A DNA stretch of 64,000 nucleotides from NCBI RefSeq assembly GCF_013395055.1, contig NZ_CP058349.1:3409501-3473500 (forward strand), read 5' to 3'. The notes under the pieces were generated by a model. That model was not told the origin of the DNA and searched no databases. It was given only the letters and a program-made list of their open reading frames with translations. The translations under genes and the position numbers were made by a program. The DNA comes from Pseudomonas sp. ABC1 (GTDB lineage Bacteria > Pseudomonadota > Gammaproteobacteria > Pseudomonadales > Pseudomonadaceae). Of the stretch, positions 43,147 to 51,375 are shown in pieces. Positions within the stretch are counted from its first letter, which is position 1. Each line of letters begins with the position of its first letter.

Positions 43147-44060
43147 GGGCGGCTGTTCGGCAGGATCAGGAATTCGAGCAGGGCCTTCTGTGCGTGCAGG
43201 CGGTTCTCCGCCTGGTCCCAGGCGAGGGAGCGTGGGTCGTCCAGCAGGTCATGGCTGATTTCCTCGCCCCGGTGCGCAGGCAGGCAGTGCATGAAGACCA
43301 CGTCGTCGGCTGCGGCGTCGAGCAGGGCACGGTCCACCTGATAGGGACGGAACAGTTCGAGTCGGTCGGCTGCTTCGTCTTCCTGGCCCATGGAGGCCCA
43401 GACGTCGGTGCTGACCAGGTGCGCTCCGGCAACCGCTTCGCGAGGGTCGCGCAGCAGCGTCACGCGACCGGCACTGCGGGCCAGCAGTTCGGCATCCGGC
43501 TCGTAGCCTTGTGGGCAGGCGATGCGCAATTGGAAATCGAACTGGGTGGCGGCTTCCATATAGGTGTTGCACATGTTGTTGCCATCGCCGATCCAGGCGA
43601 CGGTCTTGCCGGCGATGCTGCCACGATGTTCCTGGAAGGTCTGCATGTCGGCCAGTACCTGGCAGGGGTGCAGGTCATCGGACAGGCCGTTGATCAGCGG
43701 GACGCTCGAATGCGCGGCGAATTCGGTCAGGGTCGAGTGGGCGAAGGTGCGGATCATCACCGCATCGAGCATGCGCGACATGACGATGGCCGAGTCGCCG
43801 ATCGGTTCGCCACGGCCGAGCTGGGTATCGCGTGGCGAGAGGAAGATCGCCTGGCCGCCCAACTGGATCATGCCGGCTTCGAAGGACAGGCGGGTGCGGG
43901 TCGAGGCTTTCTCGAAAATCATGCCCAGGACGCGGTTCTTCAAGGGCTCGAAGGGTACGCCGCGCTTACGCAGATCCTTCAGCTCGATGCCGCGACGGAC
44001 CAGGCCGGACAGCTCCTGGGGCGTGCAATCCATCAGTGAGAGAAAATGCCTTACGCTCAT
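43143..44060 (-). CDS. argF: Ornithine carbamoyltransferase (anabolic)
   Basis: A 305-residue enzyme making citrulline from ornithine and carbamoyl phosphate in arginine biosynthesis. It contains the carbamoyl phosphate site FEKASTRTRLSFE (about 50-62), DDLHPCQVLAD, and the ornithine loop FMHCLPAHRGEEIS. The length matches Pseudomonas ArgF. The 261-base upstream region has a TGTCGC-type hexamer on the minus strand (44130-44125), reminiscent of ArgR half-sites, but I cannot align a full operator. First gene of argF-ABC ATPase. Confidence 0.95.
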   Translation of the reverse strand: MSVRHFLSLMDCTPQELSGLVRRGIELKDLRKRGVPFEPLKNRVLGMIFEKASTRTRLSFEAGMIQLGGQAIFLSPRDTQLGRGEPIGDSAIVMSRMLDAVMIRTFAHSTLTEFAAHSSVPLINGLSDDLHPCQVLADMQTFQEHRGSIAGKTVAWIGDGNNMCNTYMEAATQFDFQLRIACPQGYEPDAELLARSAGRVTLLRDPREAVAGAHLVSTDVWASMGQEDEAADRLELFRPYQVDRALLDAAADDVVFMHCLPAHRGEEISHDLLDDPRSLAWDQAENRLHAQKALLEFLILPNSRP

Positions 44061-44321
44061 ATCGATACCTTTAAATTGCCTGTTTCCGTTGTCTGGGCGG
44101 CTCCTTCTGGGAACACGAATCCCGGCGACAGAGGTCGCATTCCGGGAGGGCGACGAAACGGGGAAAGGCGCGATCTTATCCAGAAAGCGTCGAAGGGCGC
44201 AAATTCGGCTATATGGCGCCAGGATGGTGCACCAGGCTGGATAAATCCCAGCCTGGCACTCGGCCTTGCCTGTCGCTTTGCGCTACAATGCGCCGCATAA
44301 CGTGTCTAGCCGAGGTACATC

Positions 44322-44648
44322 GTGGATATTATCGATACCATCAAAGATCAGATCGCCAAGAACCCGATCCTGCTTTATATGAAAGGCTCGCCCAACGCCC
44401 CGCAGTGCGGTTTCTCCGCCCGGGCCAGCCAGGCGCTGATGGGTTGCGGCGAGAAATTCGCCTTCGTCGATATCCTGCAGAATCCCGAAATCCGCGCCAA
44501 CCTGCCGGTCTACGCCAACTGGCCGACGTTCCCGCAGCTCTGGGTCAGTGGCGAGCTGGTCGGCGGCAGCGACATCATCCTCGAACTGTTCGAGAAGGGT
44601 GAGCTGCAACAACTGGTCAAGGCTGCCGCAGGCAACAGCGAGGCCTGA
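44322..44648 (+). CDS. grxD: Monothiol glutaredoxin GrxD
   Basis: A 108-residue CGFS-type glutaredoxin. The motif PQCGFSARASQAL (Cys about 30) holds a [2Fe-2S] cluster with glutathione, and WPTFPQLWVSGELVGGSDIILEL is the conserved glutathione-binding region. It delivers Fe-S clusters to target proteins. It starts on GTG (gtggatatt). A strong terminator follows (44701-44738). Confidence 0.95.
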   Translation: MDIIDTIKDQIAKNPILLYMKGSPNAPQCGFSARASQALMGCGEKFAFVDILQNPEIRANLPVYANWPTFPQLWVSGELVGGSDIILELFEKGELQQLVKAAAGNSEA

Positions 44649-44700
44649 AGCGCCTGATGACCGGCGCATTGGCGTCGGTCATTGCGATGGATACACATGA

Positions 44701-44738
44701 AAACGGCCCGCCCCCCGATTGGGGAGCGGGCCGTTTTC
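44701..44738. terminator. Bidirectional terminator between grxD and bfr
   Basis: Perfect 12-bp stem aaaacggcccgc / gcgggccgtttt with a 14-base loop. It gives a T-run on both strands and lies between convergent stop codons. Confidence 0.92.
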
Positions 44739-44749
44739 GTTGCAGGCTA

Positions 44750-45220
44750 TCAGTCTTCGATCTGCGACTGCAGGTAGTTCTCGGAGCCGACCTTGTCGAG
44801 CAGGCCGAACTGGGTTTCCAGCCAGTCGATGTGCTCTTCCTCGGACTCGAGGATGTCTTCCAGCAGTTCACGGCTGGCGTAGTCGCCGCTGGTTTCGGTC
44901 TGGGCGATGGCGATCTTCAGGTCGGCGTGCGACTTGTGGGCCAGCTTGAGGTCGCAGTCGAGCATTTCCCGGGTGTTCTCGCCGATCAGCAGCTTGCCCA
45001 GCTCTTGCAGGTTGGGCAGGCCTTCGAGGAACAGAATCCGCTTGATCAGCTTGTCCGCGTTCTTCATCTCGCGGATCGATTCCTTGTATTCGACCTTGCC
45101 GATCTTCTCCAGGCCCCAGTCCTCGTACATGCGGGCATGCAGGAAATACTGGTTGATCGCAATCAGCTCATTGCCTAGGACTCTGTTCAGATGCTGGATA
45201 ACCAGTTTGTCGCCTTTCAT
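44750..45220 (-). CDS. bfr: Bacterioferritin, heme-binding type with incomplete ferroxidase centre
   Basis: A 156-residue bacterioferritin subunit of the 24-mer iron store. Heme ligand Met52 is present (IREMKNADK). Of the six ferroxidase ligands, Glu18, Glu51, Glu127 and His130 are kept, but position 54 is Asn instead of His and position 94 is Ala instead of Glu. It therefore resembles the heme-bearing, ferroxidase-poor beta subunit of two-subunit bacterioferritins and probably needs a partner subunit. The ATG at 45220 begins the conserved MKGDKLVIQHLN with AGGG ahead. bfd lies just upstream on the same strand. Confidence 0.93.
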   Translation of the reverse strand: MKGDKLVIQHLNRVLGNELIAINQYFLHARMYEDWGLEKIGKVEYKESIREMKNADKLIKRILFLEGLPNLQELGKLLIGENTREMLDCDLKLAHKSHADLKIAIAQTETSGDYASRELLEDILESEEEHIDWLETQFGLLDKVGSENYLQSQIED

Positions 45221-45257
45221 GTCATTGCCCTGCCTGGGAAGGTTCTTCGATGGGCGA

Positions 45258-45315
45258 ATTCTGGCCACAGGACTTCGGGCTGTCAAACCTAAGTCATTGA
45301 ATTTAAACGTTTAAA
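45258..45315 (-). promoter_or_regulatory. bfr promoter with upstream palindrome
   Basis: Minus strand TTGACA (45286-45281), 17-base spacer, CAGAAT (45263-45258), 38 bases before the bfr start. A perfect 14-bp palindrome TTTAAACGTTTAAA (45302-45315) sits just upstream of the -35 and could be an activator or repressor site. Confidence 0.6.
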
Positions 45316-45371
45316 GTGAACGAGAAATGTTTGTTTTCAGGCTCTTCCGGGTAACGTGTTGATTTTCCGGG

Positions 45372-45403
45372 CATAAAAAAACCGGACAGCGTCCGGTTCG
45401 TTG
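45372..45403 (-). terminator. bfd terminator
   Basis: Minus strand AACCGGAC-GCT-GTCCGGTT followed by TTTTTTAT. A textbook intrinsic terminator between bfd and bfr, so the two are separate transcripts. Confidence 0.92.
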
Positions 45404-45414
45404 GAAAATATTTT

Positions 45415-45633
45415 TCAGGCGGGGTAGAAGCTGGCGGTACAGGATGAGGATGATTGCGCATTCTGCAGGTCGCTGATGGTTTCGCGGACGATCTGCTTGG
45501 CGACACAGGCGCATTTTCCGCACTGCGATGCAACGCCGGTGGCTACACGGACTTCACGATAGCTGCAGCAGCCTTCGTAGATGGCATCGCGTATGTGCCC
45601 ATCGGTGACACCCTGGCAAAGACAGACGTACAT
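45415..45633 (-). CDS. bfd: Bacterioferritin-associated ferredoxin Bfd
   Basis: A 72-residue [2Fe-2S] protein that binds bacterioferritin and passes electrons to its heme to release stored iron. The cluster cysteines are C4 and C6 (MYVCLCQGVTDGHI) and C38/C41 (ASQCGKCACVAKQI), the normal Bfd spacing. An iron-starvation promoter with a Fur box lies upstream (45674-45692). Such regulation makes sense because Bfd mobilises iron when it is scarce. Confidence 0.95.
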   Translation of the reverse strand: MYVCLCQGVTDGHIRDAIYEGCCSYREVRVATGVASQCGKCACVAKQIVRETISDLQNAQSSSSCTASFYPA

Positions 45634-45673
45634 GAGAATACTCGTCGGACCTGTGGATGGCGGCGATATTAAT

Positions 45674-45692
45674 CTTAATGAGAATGATTGTA
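45674..45692. promoter_or_regulatory. Fur box upstream of bfd
   Basis: The 19-mer matches the Fur consensus at 13 positions (core TTAATGAGAATGATT). A TAATAT on the minus strand (45671-45666) next to it fits a -10 box, so Fur-Fe would block the promoter. Confidence 0.65.
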
Positions 45693-45774
45693 AAAGGTTG
45701 ATTTCATCAGCGTGTTGCGGGAGAGGTGTGCCTGCCCGGTGAGCCTGCGGGTGGCAGGCTCACCGGGAGTGCCG

Positions 45775-45942
45775 TCAGCGGTTGCGAGCGTCTTCTGCGT
45801 CCGCCTCGGCATTGCGCTGGGCGATGCGCTGTTTCTGTTCCGGGGTGAGGGGGATCTTCCTGGCGCCCGAGCGCAACATCAGCAGGCTGCCGACGATGGA
45901 GCCAAGAACGATGAACATGACCAGCCATACATACCAGGGCAT
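45775..45942 (-). CDS. DUF2897 family small membrane protein
   Basis: A 55-residue protein below usual ORF cut-offs. It begins MPWYVWLVMFIVLGSIVGSL, one membrane span, then a basic turn and a hydrophilic tail (KIPLTPEQKQRIAQRNAEADAEDARNR). GGAGG stands 7 bases before the ATG. The sequence is typical of DUF2897, a widespread gammaproteobacterial family without known function. Confidence 0.8.
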   Translation of the reverse strand: MPWYVWLVMFIVLGSIVGSLLMLRSGARKIPLTPEQKQRIAQRNAEADAEDARNR

Positions 45943-46087
45943 GTGCGTGCCTCCTTTTATAGTCTTGTCTGTTCTGGACAGCTTACGCGTCGGGTAAGTG
46001 CCGTGACCACCGCGAGCGGTTCGCGTGATCGTCCGCAGCAGCGGTTTTCTGCGACAATGCGCGGCGAATTTTCATAGAGGCCCCGCC

Positions 46088-46792
46088 ATGAGTTGCACTA
46101 CGCCGATTATCGTTGCCCTGGACTTCCCTTCCGCAGATGCCGCGCTGGCGCTGGCGGAACAGCTCGATCCGCGCCTGTGCCGGGTCAAGGTGGGCAAGGA
46201 GCTGTTCACCCGCAGCGGGCCGGTCATTGTCGAGACGCTGCGTGGGCGGGGGTTCGAGGTGTTCCTGGACCTCAAGTTCCATGACATTCCCAACACCACG
46301 GCCATGGCGGTCAAGGCCGCGGCGGAGCTGGGCGTGTGGATGGTCAATGTGCATTGCTCCGGTGGCTTGCGCATGATGGCGGCTTGCCGTGAAGTCCTTG
46401 AGCAGGTGGAGGGCGCAAAGCCGCTGCTGATCGGTGTCACGGTGCTGACCAGTATGGAACGCGATGACCTGGCGGGTCTGGGGCTGGACATGGAGCCTCG
46501 GGAGCAGGTGCTGCGCCTGGCCGGGTTGGCGCAGCAGGCTGGGCTGGATGGTCTGGTCTGTTCTGCCCAGGAAGCCGTAGAGCTCAAGCAGCGTTATGCC
46601 TCGCTGCAACTGGTCACGCCGGGGATTCGTCCGGCGGGGAGTGCGCAGGACGACCAGCGGCGGATTCTCACGCCGGCCCAGGCGCTGGCGGCGGGTTCCG
46701 ATTACCTGGTCATCGGTCGCCCGATCAGTCAAGCCGCAGACCCGGCCCAGGCGTTGGCGGCGATTGTCGAAACGCTACAGCCACAAGCCTGA
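46088..46792 (+). CDS. pyrF: Orotidine-5'-phosphate decarboxylase
   Basis: A 234-residue TIM-barrel enzyme forming UMP from OMP. Motifs: IIVALDFPSADAALAL (8-23), CRVKVGKELFT, the catalytic FLDLKFHDIPNT (D-x-K-x-x-D), and the phosphate site LVTPGIRP with SDYLVIGRPI near the C-terminus. The ATG at 46088 is the first in the conserved frame, with AGAGG ahead; 21 further residues upstream are not conserved. Monocistronic. Confidence 0.96.
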   Translation: MSCTTPIIVALDFPSADAALALAEQLDPRLCRVKVGKELFTRSGPVIVETLRGRGFEVFLDLKFHDIPNTTAMAVKAAAELGVWMVNVHCSGGLRMMAACREVLEQVEGAKPLLIGVTVLTSMERDDLAGLGLDMEPREQVLRLAGLAQQAGLDGLVCSAQEAVELKQRYASLQLVTPGIRPAGSAQDDQRRILTPAQALAAGSDYLVIGRPISQAADPAQALAAIVETLQPQA

Positions 46793-46810
46793 CGCTGGGT
46801 GCTGCAGGAG

Positions 46811-46840
46811 AAAACCGGGCAGGATATTGCTCCCGCCCGG
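46811..46840 (-). terminator. Terminator of the BenE-family gene
   Basis: 10-bp stem with one mismatch (ccgggcagga / tcccgcccgg, 6-base loop) followed on the minus strand by TTTTCTCC, 22 bases past the stop codon. Confidence 0.75.
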
Positions 46841-46861
46841 CACGCCGATCACTTCCGGCTC

Positions 46862-48031
46862 TCAGCGTCGCAATATCAGCAGCGTTAGCACGCCTGCCAC
46901 CAGCCCCCATAAAGCCGAGCCGATACCCAGAAGGCTCAGTCCCGACGCTGTGACCATGAAGGTGACGAGTGCCGCCTCCCGCTCCTGGGGTTGCAGCATG
47001 GCCTGGGTCAGGCCGTTGCCGATGGAGCCGAGCAGCGCCAGTGCCGCGATGGACAGCACCAGGGCGCTGGGGAAGGCGGCGAACAATGCCGCCAATGTCG
47101 CGCCGAAGATACCGGCGATGCCGTAGAACACCCCGCACCAGACTGCCGCGCTGTAGCGCTTTTCCTTTTGTGCATGGGCTTCCGGCCCGGCGCAGATCGC
47201 CATGGTGATGGCCGCCAGATGGATGCCGTGGGAGCCGAAGGGCGCGGTCAACGCGGAAACGATACCCGTGCAGGAAATCAGCGGTGAGGCGGGCGTCTGG
47301 TAGCCTTCGGCGCGCAGAACGGCCAGCCCAGGCATGTTCTGCGACGCCATGGCGATGACGAACAGCGGAATGCCGATGCTGAACAGGGCTGCGAATGAGA
47401 AGGACGGAGTGGTCCAGACCGGAACGGCCACTTCCAGGGCGAAGTGCTCGAAGTCCAGCAGGCCGGAAATCCCGGCGACCAGGCAGCCGACCAGCAGGGC
47501 GACCAGTACGGCATAGCGCGGTAGCAGCCGCTTGCCTAATAGATAGCTGAAGAACATGGACAGGACCAGCAGCGGCTGGATTTCCGCGGCACGGAAGATT
47601 TCGCTGCCGATATTGAACAGCACGCCGGCCAGCAGTGCCGCAGCCAGGGATGCGGGAACCCGGCGCATCAGACGGTCGAAACTGCCGGTCAGCCCGCACA
47701 GGGCGATCAGCACCGAAGAAAAGATAAAGGCACCAATCGCCTCGGCGTAGGGAACGCCTGGCAGGCTGCCGATCAGCAGGGCGGCGCCTGGGGTGGACCA
47801 GGCGATGACGACCGGCGCCCGGTAGCGCAATGACAGGAAGATGCTGCAGAACGCCATGCCGATCGACAGTGCCCATATCCAGGACGAGATTTCCTGGCTG
47901 CTGAGGCCGGCGGCCTGGCCGGCCTGGAACATCAGGATCAGCGAGCTGGTATAGCCGGTCAGCATGGCGATGAAGCCGGCGACCACGCTGGAAGGAGCGC
48001 TGTCGCTCAGGAAACGGGTGAATACACGCAT
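46862..48031 (-). CDS. BenE family benzoate/H+ symporter-like transporter
   Basis: A 389-residue inner-membrane protein with about 11-12 spans. BenE-typical parts are SSVVAGFIAMLTGYTSSLILMFQAGQAAGLS near the N-terminus, IAWSTPGAALL, VIAMASQNMPGLAVLRAEGY and TAPFGSHGIHLAAITMAICAGPEAH. The family imports benzoate. No benzoate catabolic genes are nearby, so the substrate is open. The ATG at 48031 begins the first conserved helix; the 47 residues before it are not membrane-like. It is divergent from fliE. Confidence 0.88.
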   Translation of the reverse strand: MRVFTRFLSDSAPSSVVAGFIAMLTGYTSSLILMFQAGQAAGLSSQEISSWIWALSIGMAFCSIFLSLRYRAPVVIAWSTPGAALLIGSLPGVPYAEAIGAFIFSSVLIALCGLTGSFDRLMRRVPASLAAALLAGVLFNIGSEIFRAAEIQPLLVLSMFFSYLLGKRLLPRYAVLVALLVGCLVAGISGLLDFEHFALEVAVPVWTTPSFSFAALFSIGIPLFVIAMASQNMPGLAVLRAEGYQTPASPLISCTGIVSALTAPFGSHGIHLAAITMAICAGPEAHAQKEKRYSAAVWCGVFYGIAGIFGATLAALFAAFPSALVLSIAALALLGSIGNGLTQAMLQPQEREAALVTFMVTASGLSLLGIGSALWGLVAGVLTLLILRR

Positions 48032-48166
48032 TGTCCGGGTGCCTGTCTGTGCGAAGCGCGTCAGCTTATGTCCTGGCTGTCGTGCTGTCCTGATACAGCC
48101 ATTGTTGTAAAAGGCATTACAGTTTTTGCCGGTCCTGCCGGGTACCGGTGCGCAAATGTGGAATTC

Positions 48167-48182
48167 TGGCACCCTTGTTGCT
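48167..48182 (+). promoter_or_regulatory. Sigma-54 promoter of the fliE operon
   Basis: TGGCAC-CCTTG-TTGCT, an exact -24/-12 match with the required 10 bases between GG and GC. Expected start near 48193, about 44 bases before fliE. Fits FleQ/RpoN control of flagellar basal-body genes in Pseudomonas. Confidence 0.9.
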
Positions 48183-48236
48183 ATTCAGACTCTGCTTGTC
48201 GCGAAGCGTCAAAAAACCGCGACTGTTGGAGGAATG

Positions 48237-48566
48237 ATGACTCAAGGTGTTCAATTCAATCGTTTGATGCTGGAAATGCGCGCGATGCAGACCGAGGCGA
48301 TGGCGCAAGCCAAGCCGGTCGCCGAGCCAGAGATGGCCAATGCGCCCAGCTTTTCCGAGCTGCTCGGCCAGGCGGTGAACAAGGTGCATGAGACCCAGCA
48401 GGCCTCCAATCAATTGGCGTCGGCGTTCGAAATGGGGCAGGGAGGTGTCGACCTGACCGATGTGATGATCGCCTCGCAGAAAGCCAGTGTTTCCTTTCAG
48501 GCATTGACCCAGGTGCGCAATAAAGTGGTCCAGGCCTATCAAGACATCATGCAGATGCCGGTTTGA
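48237..48566 (+). CDS. fliE: Flagellar hook-basal body protein FliE
   Basis: A 109-residue protein that joins the MS ring to the proximal rod. The sequence MTQGVQFNRLMLEMRAMQTEAM...VDLTDVMIASQKASVSFQALTQVRNKVVQAYQDIMQMPV is nearly that of P. aeruginosa FliE. Two adjacent ATGs exist; the second (48237) is best placed relative to GGAGG (48228-48232). First gene of the fliEFGHIJ operon. Confidence 0.96.
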   Translation: MTQGVQFNRLMLEMRAMQTEAMAQAKPVAEPEMANAPSFSELLGQAVNKVHETQQASNQLASAFEMGQGGVDLTDVMIASQKASVSFQALTQVRNKVVQAYQDIMQMPV

Positions 48567-48579
48567 GGCGGGTTGAATC

Positions 48580-50361
48580 ATGGCTGATGGCGTGAGTAAC
48601 GTCCCGGTACCGGCTGAGGGCGAAGCCAAGAAACCGTTGTTCGGTCTTTCCGTGCTGGAAAACCTCTCCGACATGTCCATGTTGCGCCAGGTCGGCCTGT
48701 TGGTCGGGTTGGCTGCCAGCGTGGCGGTCGGCTTCGCCGTGGTGCTCTGGTCGCAGCAGCCGGATTACCGTCCCTTGCTGGGCAGTTTGGCCGGGATGGA
48801 CGCCAGCCAGGTGGTCGAGACGCTCTCGGCAGCCAATATCTCCTACACCGTCGAGCCGAATTCCGGCGCGCTCCTGGTCAAGTCCGAAGACCTGGCGCGT
48901 GCCAGGCTGCAACTGGCTGGCGCGGGTATCGGCCCGGCGGACAGCAATATCGGCTTTGAAATCCTCGACAAGGACCAGGGCCTGGGAACCAGCCAGTTCA
49001 TGGAGGCGACCCGCTATCGTCGTGGTCTCGAAGGTGAACTGGGGCGTACCGTGGCCAGCCTGAACAACGTCAAGGCGGCGCGGGTGCACCTGGCTATTCC
49101 GAAAAGCTCGGTATTCGTGCGCGACGAGCGCAAGCCCAGTGCCTCGGTACTGGTCGAGCTGTATCCGGGGCGGATGCTGGAGCCGAGCCAGGTGATGGCG
49201 ATCATCAACCTGGTTGCCACCAGCGTGCCTGAACTGAGCAAGTCCCAGATCACCGTGGTCGACCAGAAGGGCAACCTGCTCTCCGACCAGCAGAACATGA
49301 CCGAACTGAGTGTGGCCGGCAAACAGTTCGACTACAGCCGTCGCATGGAAGGGCTCTACACCCAGCGGGTACACAATATCCTGCAGCCGGTCCTCGGCGC
49401 GGGGCGCTACAAGGCGGAAGTCTCGGCGGATGTCGATTTCAGCGCGGTCGAGTCCACCTCCGAGACCTTCAACCCGGACCAGCCAGCGTTGCGAAGCGAG
49501 CAGAGCATCAATGAGCAGCGCCAGAGCAGCCTGCCGCCGCAGGGCGTGCCGGGTGCCCTGAGCAACCAGCCGCCTGGCGCGGCCACCGCGCCGGAGCAGA
49601 CTGGCCAGGGTGGCGTCGGCACGGCAGCGGTACCACCGGGCCAGCCGCTGGTGGACGTCAATGGACAGCAGATCATGGACCCCGCCACCGGCCAGCCGAT
49701 GCTGGCGCCGTATCCGGCGGACAAGCGTGAGCAGGCCACGCGCAACTACGAACTGGACCGCTCCATCAGCTATACCCGCCAGCAGCAAGGACGCCTGCGC
49801 CGTTTGTCAGTGGCGGTGGTGGTCGATGACCAGGTGTCCGTCAACGCCTCTGGCGAAACGACTCGTGCTGCCTGGAATGCCGAGGACCTGGCGCGTTTCA
49901 CGCGGTTGGTACAGGACGCCGTGGGCTTCGATGCCAGCCGTGGCGACAGCGTCAGCGTGATCAACGCGCCGTTCGCCCCGGATACCTTCGACGATGCCGG
50001 CCTGGACATTCCGTTCTATTCACAGCCCTGGTTCTGGGATGTGGTCAAGCAGATCCTCGGCGTCCTGTTCATTCTGGTGCTGGTCTTCGGTGTGTTGCGT
50101 CCGGTGTTGAACAACCTGACCAATGCCGGCAAGAGCAAGCAACTGGAAGAGGCCGATGGCGATATCGAACTGGGCGACATGGGGCGCCTGGATGCTTCGT
50201 TGAGTGATGATCGCGTGAGCCTGAACGGCCCGCAAAGCATCCTGCTGCCTGGGCCCAGCGAGGGCTTCGAGGCGCAGCTCAACGCCGTCAAGGGGTTGGT
50301 GGCGGAAGATCCGGGCCGTGTGGCGCAGGTAGTCAGAGAGTGGATCAATTCCGATGAATGA
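48580..50361 (+). CDS. fliF: Flagellar MS-ring protein FliF
   Basis: A 593-residue inner-membrane ring protein. The first span is at about 38-58 (VGLLVGLAASVAVGFAVVLW) and the second at about 485-505 (QILGVLFILVLVFGVLRPV). The large periplasmic part between them contains ring-building motifs (LEGELGRTVASLNNVKAARVHLAIPKSSVFVRDERKPSASVLVEL). The acidic cytoplasmic tail (550-593) binds FliG. It overlaps fliG by 8 bases. Type III export gate genes are downstream in the same cluster. Confidence 0.96.
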   Translation: MADGVSNVPVPAEGEAKKPLFGLSVLENLSDMSMLRQVGLLVGLAASVAVGFAVVLWSQQPDYRPLLGSLAGMDASQVVETLSAANISYTVEPNSGALLVKSEDLARARLQLAGAGIGPADSNIGFEILDKDQGLGTSQFMEATRYRRGLEGELGRTVASLNNVKAARVHLAIPKSSVFVRDERKPSASVLVELYPGRMLEPSQVMAIINLVATSVPELSKSQITVVDQKGNLLSDQQNMTELSVAGKQFDYSRRMEGLYTQRVHNILQPVLGAGRYKAEVSADVDFSAVESTSETFNPDQPALRSEQSINEQRQSSLPPQGVPGALSNQPPGAATAPEQTGQGGVGTAAVPPGQPLVDVNGQQIMDPATGQPMLAPYPADKREQATRNYELDRSISYTRQQQGRLRRLSVAVVVDDQVSVNASGETTRAAWNAEDLARFTRLVQDAVGFDASRGDSVSVINAPFAPDTFDDAGLDIPFYSQPWFWDVVKQILGVLFILVLVFGVLRPVLNNLTNAGKSKQLEEADGDIELGDMGRLDASLSDDRVSLNGPQSILLPGPSEGFEAQLNAVKGLVAEDPGRVAQVVREWINSDE

Positions 50362-51370
50362 GACGCGCGTTCCAGCCAAACTCAACAAGGTCGACAAGGC
50401 CGCCATTCTGTTGCTTTCCCTGGGCGAAGCGGATGCCGCGCAGGTGCTGCGCCACCTCGGTCCCAAGGAAGTGCAGCGGGTCGGTACGGCGATGGCGCAG
50501 ATGCGCAACGTCCAGCGCGACCAGGTCGAACAGGTCATGAGCGAGTTCGTCGAGATCGTCGGCGACCAGACCAGCCTTGGCGTCGGCTCGGACGGCTATA
50601 TCCGCAAGATGCTGACCCAGGCACTTGGCGAGGACAAGGCTGGCGGTCTCATCGACCGTATCCTGCTGGGCGGCAACACAAGTGGTCTGGACAGCCTGAA
50701 ATGGATGGAAGCGCGGGCGGTGGCCGATGTCATTCGCTACGAACACCCGCAGATCCAGGCCATCGTCGTGGCTTACCTGGACCCGGACCAGGCCGGCGAG
50801 GTGCTGTCGCACTTCGATCACAAGGTGCGGCTGGACATCGTGCTGCGGGTTTCCTCGCTCAACACCGTGCAGCCCGCGGCGCTCAAGGAACTCAACCAGA
50901 TTCTCGAGAAGCAGTTCTCCGGCAGCACCAACACCAGCCGTACCAGCCTGGGCGGTGTGAAACGTGCCGCCGACATCATGAACTACCTGGACAGCTCCAT
51001 CGAAGGCCAGCTCATGGACGCCATCCGCGATGTCGACGAGGATCTGTCCAGCCAGATCGAAGACCTGATGTTCGTCTTCGACAACCTGGCCGATATCGAC
51101 GACCGTGGTATCCAGATGCTGCTGCGCGAGGTGTCCTCCGAGGTACTGGTGGTGGCTCTCAAGGGCGCCGACGAGGCGATCAAGGAGAAGGTCTTCAAGA
51201 ACATGTCCAAACGTGCCGGCGAACTGCTGCGCGACGACCTCGAAGCCAAGGGGCCGGTGCGTATCAGCGAAGTCGAGGCGGCGCAGAAAGAGATTCTCGC
51301 GGTGGCACGGCGCATGGCGGATGCCGGTGAAATCGTGCTGGGCGGCAAGGGCGGCGAGGAAATGGTCTGA
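50354..51370 (+). CDS. fliG: Flagellar motor switch protein FliG
   Basis: A 338-residue C-ring subunit that binds FliF at its N-terminus and interacts with stators at its C-terminus. Conserved parts are KAAILLLSLGEADAAQVLRHLGPKEVQ (N domain), the EHPQ motif (RYEHPQIQAIVVAYLDPDQAGEVLSH) in the middle domain, and the charged torque helix region (DEDLSSQIEDLMFVFDNLADIDDRGIQMLLREV). Its start lies inside the end of fliF, so translation is coupled. Confidence 0.96.
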   Translation: MNETRVPAKLNKVDKAAILLLSLGEADAAQVLRHLGPKEVQRVGTAMAQMRNVQRDQVEQVMSEFVEIVGDQTSLGVGSDGYIRKMLTQALGEDKAGGLIDRILLGGNTSGLDSLKWMEARAVADVIRYEHPQIQAIVVAYLDPDQAGEVLSHFDHKVRLDIVLRVSSLNTVQPAALKELNQILEKQFSGSTNTSRTSLGGVKRAADIMNYLDSSIEGQLMDAIRDVDEDLSSQIEDLMFVFDNLADIDDRGIQMLLREVSSEVLVVALKGADEAIKEKVFKNMSKRAGELLRDDLEAKGPVRISEVEAAQKEILAVARRMADAGEIVLGGKGGEEMV

Positions 51371-51375
51371 TCGCC

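Noticed and set aside
44061..44321. ArgR operator in front of argF
   Set aside because: A TGTCGC hexamer is present, but I cannot fit a second half-site at the proper spacing, so it is not listed as a feature.
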